16,110 nucleotides of DNA from DASTYK01 sp964430275. Lineage in GTDB: Bacteria; Gemmatimonadota; Gemmatimonadetes; Longimicrobiales; RSA9. Shown piece after piece: positions 12,861 to 16,110 of the stretch (its first letter is position 1; every line of letters begins with the position of its first letter). The position numbers and the translations under genes were made by a program. The notes under the pieces were generated by a model that was not told where the DNA came from, searched no databases, and saw only the letters and a list, made by a program, of their open reading frames with translations. The stretch spans positions 1-16,110 of the forward strand of contig CAYSGF010000086.1 of NCBI GenBank assembly GCA_964430275.1, written 5' to 3'.

Positions 12861-13541
12861 ATGCGACGCCTACTGTCGCTCTGGGATTCGACGGTCGGCA
12901 AGAAGATCGCCATGGCAGTGACGGGGGTGATCCTCATCGGCTTCGTCATCGTCCACATGCTCGGCAACCTCAAGGTGTACTACGGGGCCGAATCCTTCAA
13001 TCACTACGCCGAGTGGCTGCGCACGCTCGGCGTTCCCTTTTTCGGTCGCTCCCAGGTTCTGTGGATCCTGCGCGTCATCCTGCTGGTGGCAGTGCTGATC
13101 CACATCTGGGCGGCGTACCAGCTCACGATGCGCGCGCGGCGTGCGCGCCGCGTCGGCTACAAGCAGTGGGATGGGGACCTGGTGTTCAGTTACTCCTCGC
13201 GCACCATGCGCTGGGGCGGCGTCATCATCCTGCTGTTCGTGATCTACCACCTGATGCATTTCACCTTCGGCAATGTGCATCCGGACTTCGTGCACGGCGA
13301 TGTGTACCACAACTTCGTCGTCGGTTTCCGCAGCTGGCCGGTCGCGATCGCATATATCGTGGCAATGATCGCGCTCGGCTTTCACCTGTACCACGGCTTC
13401 TGGAGCATGCTTCAGTCGCTGGGGGTCAACAACGAGAAGTACAATCACCTGCGACGTCCGATCGCCGCGATCCTCACGCTGCTGATCGTGGTCGGCAACA
13501 TCTCGTTCCCGGTCGCGGTACTGACCGGGATCGTGCGGTAG
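12861..13541 (+). CDS. sdhC: Succinate dehydrogenase cytochrome b subunit (type B, di-heme)
   Basis: This membrane anchor passes electrons from SdhB to quinone. The 226 residues have five hydrophobic segments at about 15-35, 66-88, 118-136, 159-179 and 200-222. His residues sit inside the first four: His32, His81, His130 and His175. This matches the four heme ligands of the single-subunit di-heme cytochrome b of B. subtilis and Wolinella enzymes. There is no separate sdhD, which agrees with type B. GVILIGFVIVHMLGNLKVY (22-40) is the family's first block. GGGAGCGAGG lies directly before the ATG. The sdhA gene follows after 6 bases. In some organisms such enzymes can run as fumarate reductases; the aerobic TCA role is inferred from the adjoining mdh. 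Confidence 0.94.
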   Translation: MRRLLSLWDSTVGKKIAMAVTGVILIGFVIVHMLGNLKVYYGAESFNHYAEWLRTLGVPFFGRSQVLWILRVILLVAVLIHIWAAYQLTMRARRARRVGYKQWDGDLVFSYSSRTMRWGGVIILLFVIYHLMHFTFGNVHPDFVHGDVYHNFVVGFRSWPVAIAYIVAMIALGFHLYHGFWSMLQSLGVNNEKYNHLRRPIAAILTLLIVVGNISFPVAVLTGIVR

Positions 13542-13547
13542 AGAGCG

Positions 13548-15461
<1,914 letters not shown>

Positions 15462-15495
15462 GCGTCCGTCGACGCCTTCACGAGGATTGCTTCTG

Positions 15496-16110
15496 ATGAA
15501 CCTGACGCTCCATGTCTGGCGCCAGTCCGGCCCCGAGGCGGCCGGCGGCTTCGTGACCTACCGCGCGGAGAACATCTCCGACCACGCGAGCTTCCTCGAG
15601 ATGCTCGACGTCGTGAACGAGGAGCTGATCGGTCGCGGCGAGGAGCCGATCGCGTTCGACCACGACTGTCGCGAAGGCATCTGCGGCTCGTGCGGCTTCA
15701 TGATCAACGGTCAGCCGCACGGGCCGCTGCAGACCACCGTCTGCCAGCTCCACATGCGTACATTCGAGGACGGCGCCGAGCTGTGGCTCGAGCCGTGGCG
15801 CGCGACGGCATTCCCGGTCATCAAGGACCTCGTCGTCGATCGCGCCGCCTTCGACCGCATCATCGAATCCGGTGGCTACATCAGTGTACGCACCGGCAGT
15901 GCGCCCGAGGCAAATGCGATCCCGGTCCCGAAAGACAATTCCGAGCTCGCCATGGACGCGGCTGAGTGCATCGGCTGCGGCGCGTGCGTCGCCGCATGCC
16001 CGAACGCCTCCGCCATGCTCTTCACGTCCTCGAAGGTCGCGCACCTCGGCCTGCTGCCGCAGGGTCAGGTCGAGCGCGACGACCGCGTCGTCGCGATGGT
16101 CGCACAGCAC
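15496..16110 (+). CDS. sdhB: Succinate dehydrogenase iron-sulfur subunit (cut by right edge)
   Basis: SdhB carries electrons from FAD to heme/quinone through three iron-sulfur clusters. 205 codons are visible and the frame is open at the edge; roughly 40-50 C-terminal residues should be missing. The plant-ferredoxin-like domain has CREGICGSC with Cys58, Cys63 and Cys66 and a fourth ligand Cys83 in TTVCQL. The second domain begins with CIGCGACVAACPN (Cys158, Cys161, Cys164, Cys168), which provides the [4Fe-4S] ligands and the first Cys of the next cluster; the remaining cluster cysteines should lie beyond the edge. The start at 15496 has CGAGGA about 10 bases upstream. The DCREGICGSC and NGQPHGP blocks fit type B enzymes. 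The minus-strand frame across this gene is a codon-bias shadow. Confidence 0.95.
   Translation, partial: MNLTLHVWRQSGPEAAGGFVTYRAENISDHASFLEMLDVVNEELIGRGEEPIAFDHDCREGICGSCGFMINGQPHGPLQTTVCQLHMRTFEDGAELWLEPWRATAFPVIKDLVVDRAAFDRIIESGGYISVRTGSAPEANAIPVPKDNSELAMDAAECIGCGACVAACPNASAMLFTSSKVAHLGLLPQGQVERDDRVVAMVAQH

Overview
The window is GC-rich bacterial chromosome made of housekeeping and central-metabolism genes. Coding strands have strongly G/C-biased third codon positions. I see no tRNA, rRNA, CRISPR array, insertion sequence or phage gene. The gene content (a two-subunit E1 2-oxoacid dehydrogenase with lipB, SppA, an ECF sigma/zinc anti-sigma pair, a MoaD-MoaE-MoaA run, LDH-like malate dehydrogenase and a type B succinate dehydrogenase with one cytochrome b subunit) would suit Gemmatimonadota or a neighbouring phylum. 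That placement is an inference from style and gene order, not a search result.

Layout. 1-270: 5' part of an unrecognised minus-strand gene running off the left edge, with a 36-base hairpin at the edge. 271-387: divergent control region with a good sigma70-type promoter (TTGACG, 17 bp, CATTAT), an operator-like palindrome and a leader hairpin. 388-4616: compact plus-strand operon for E1 alpha, E1 beta and E2 of a pyruvate or branched-chain 2-oxoacid dehydrogenase, followed by the lipoyl/octanoyl transferase LipB, whose pathway modifies the E2 lipoyl lysine. 4617-4980: no gene, but a promoter, a dense run of stem-loops and a strong intrinsic terminator, which together look like an independent structured RNA of about 280 nt. 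4981-5547 (minus): RNase H-like protein with two canonical catalytic acids replaced. 5548-5912: no convincing gene, with a 136-bp inverted-repeat element and a carA promoter candidate. 5913-7022: carA. 7096-7983: small SppA protease. 8060-8359: HU-family DNA-binding protein with its own terminator. 8455-9973: ECF sigma factor, zinc-finger anti-sigma factor and secreted Spy/CpxP-like protein, coupled by ATGA overlaps. 10058-11802: moaD, moaE, moaA for molybdenum cofactor. 11901-16110: mdh, sdhC, sdhA and sdhB (cut by the right edge), a TCA-cycle block behind a clear promoter.

Functionally the window joins carbon entry into the TCA cycle (the 2-oxoacid dehydrogenase, if it uses pyruvate) with the malate and succinate steps and electron delivery to quinone, plus cofactor supply (lipoate, Moco), a pyrimidine/arginine precursor enzyme subunit and an envelope-stress type regulator. 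The least explained parts are the putative RNA at about 4676-4956, the RNase H-like protein with the altered active site, and the inverted-repeat element at 5674-5809.
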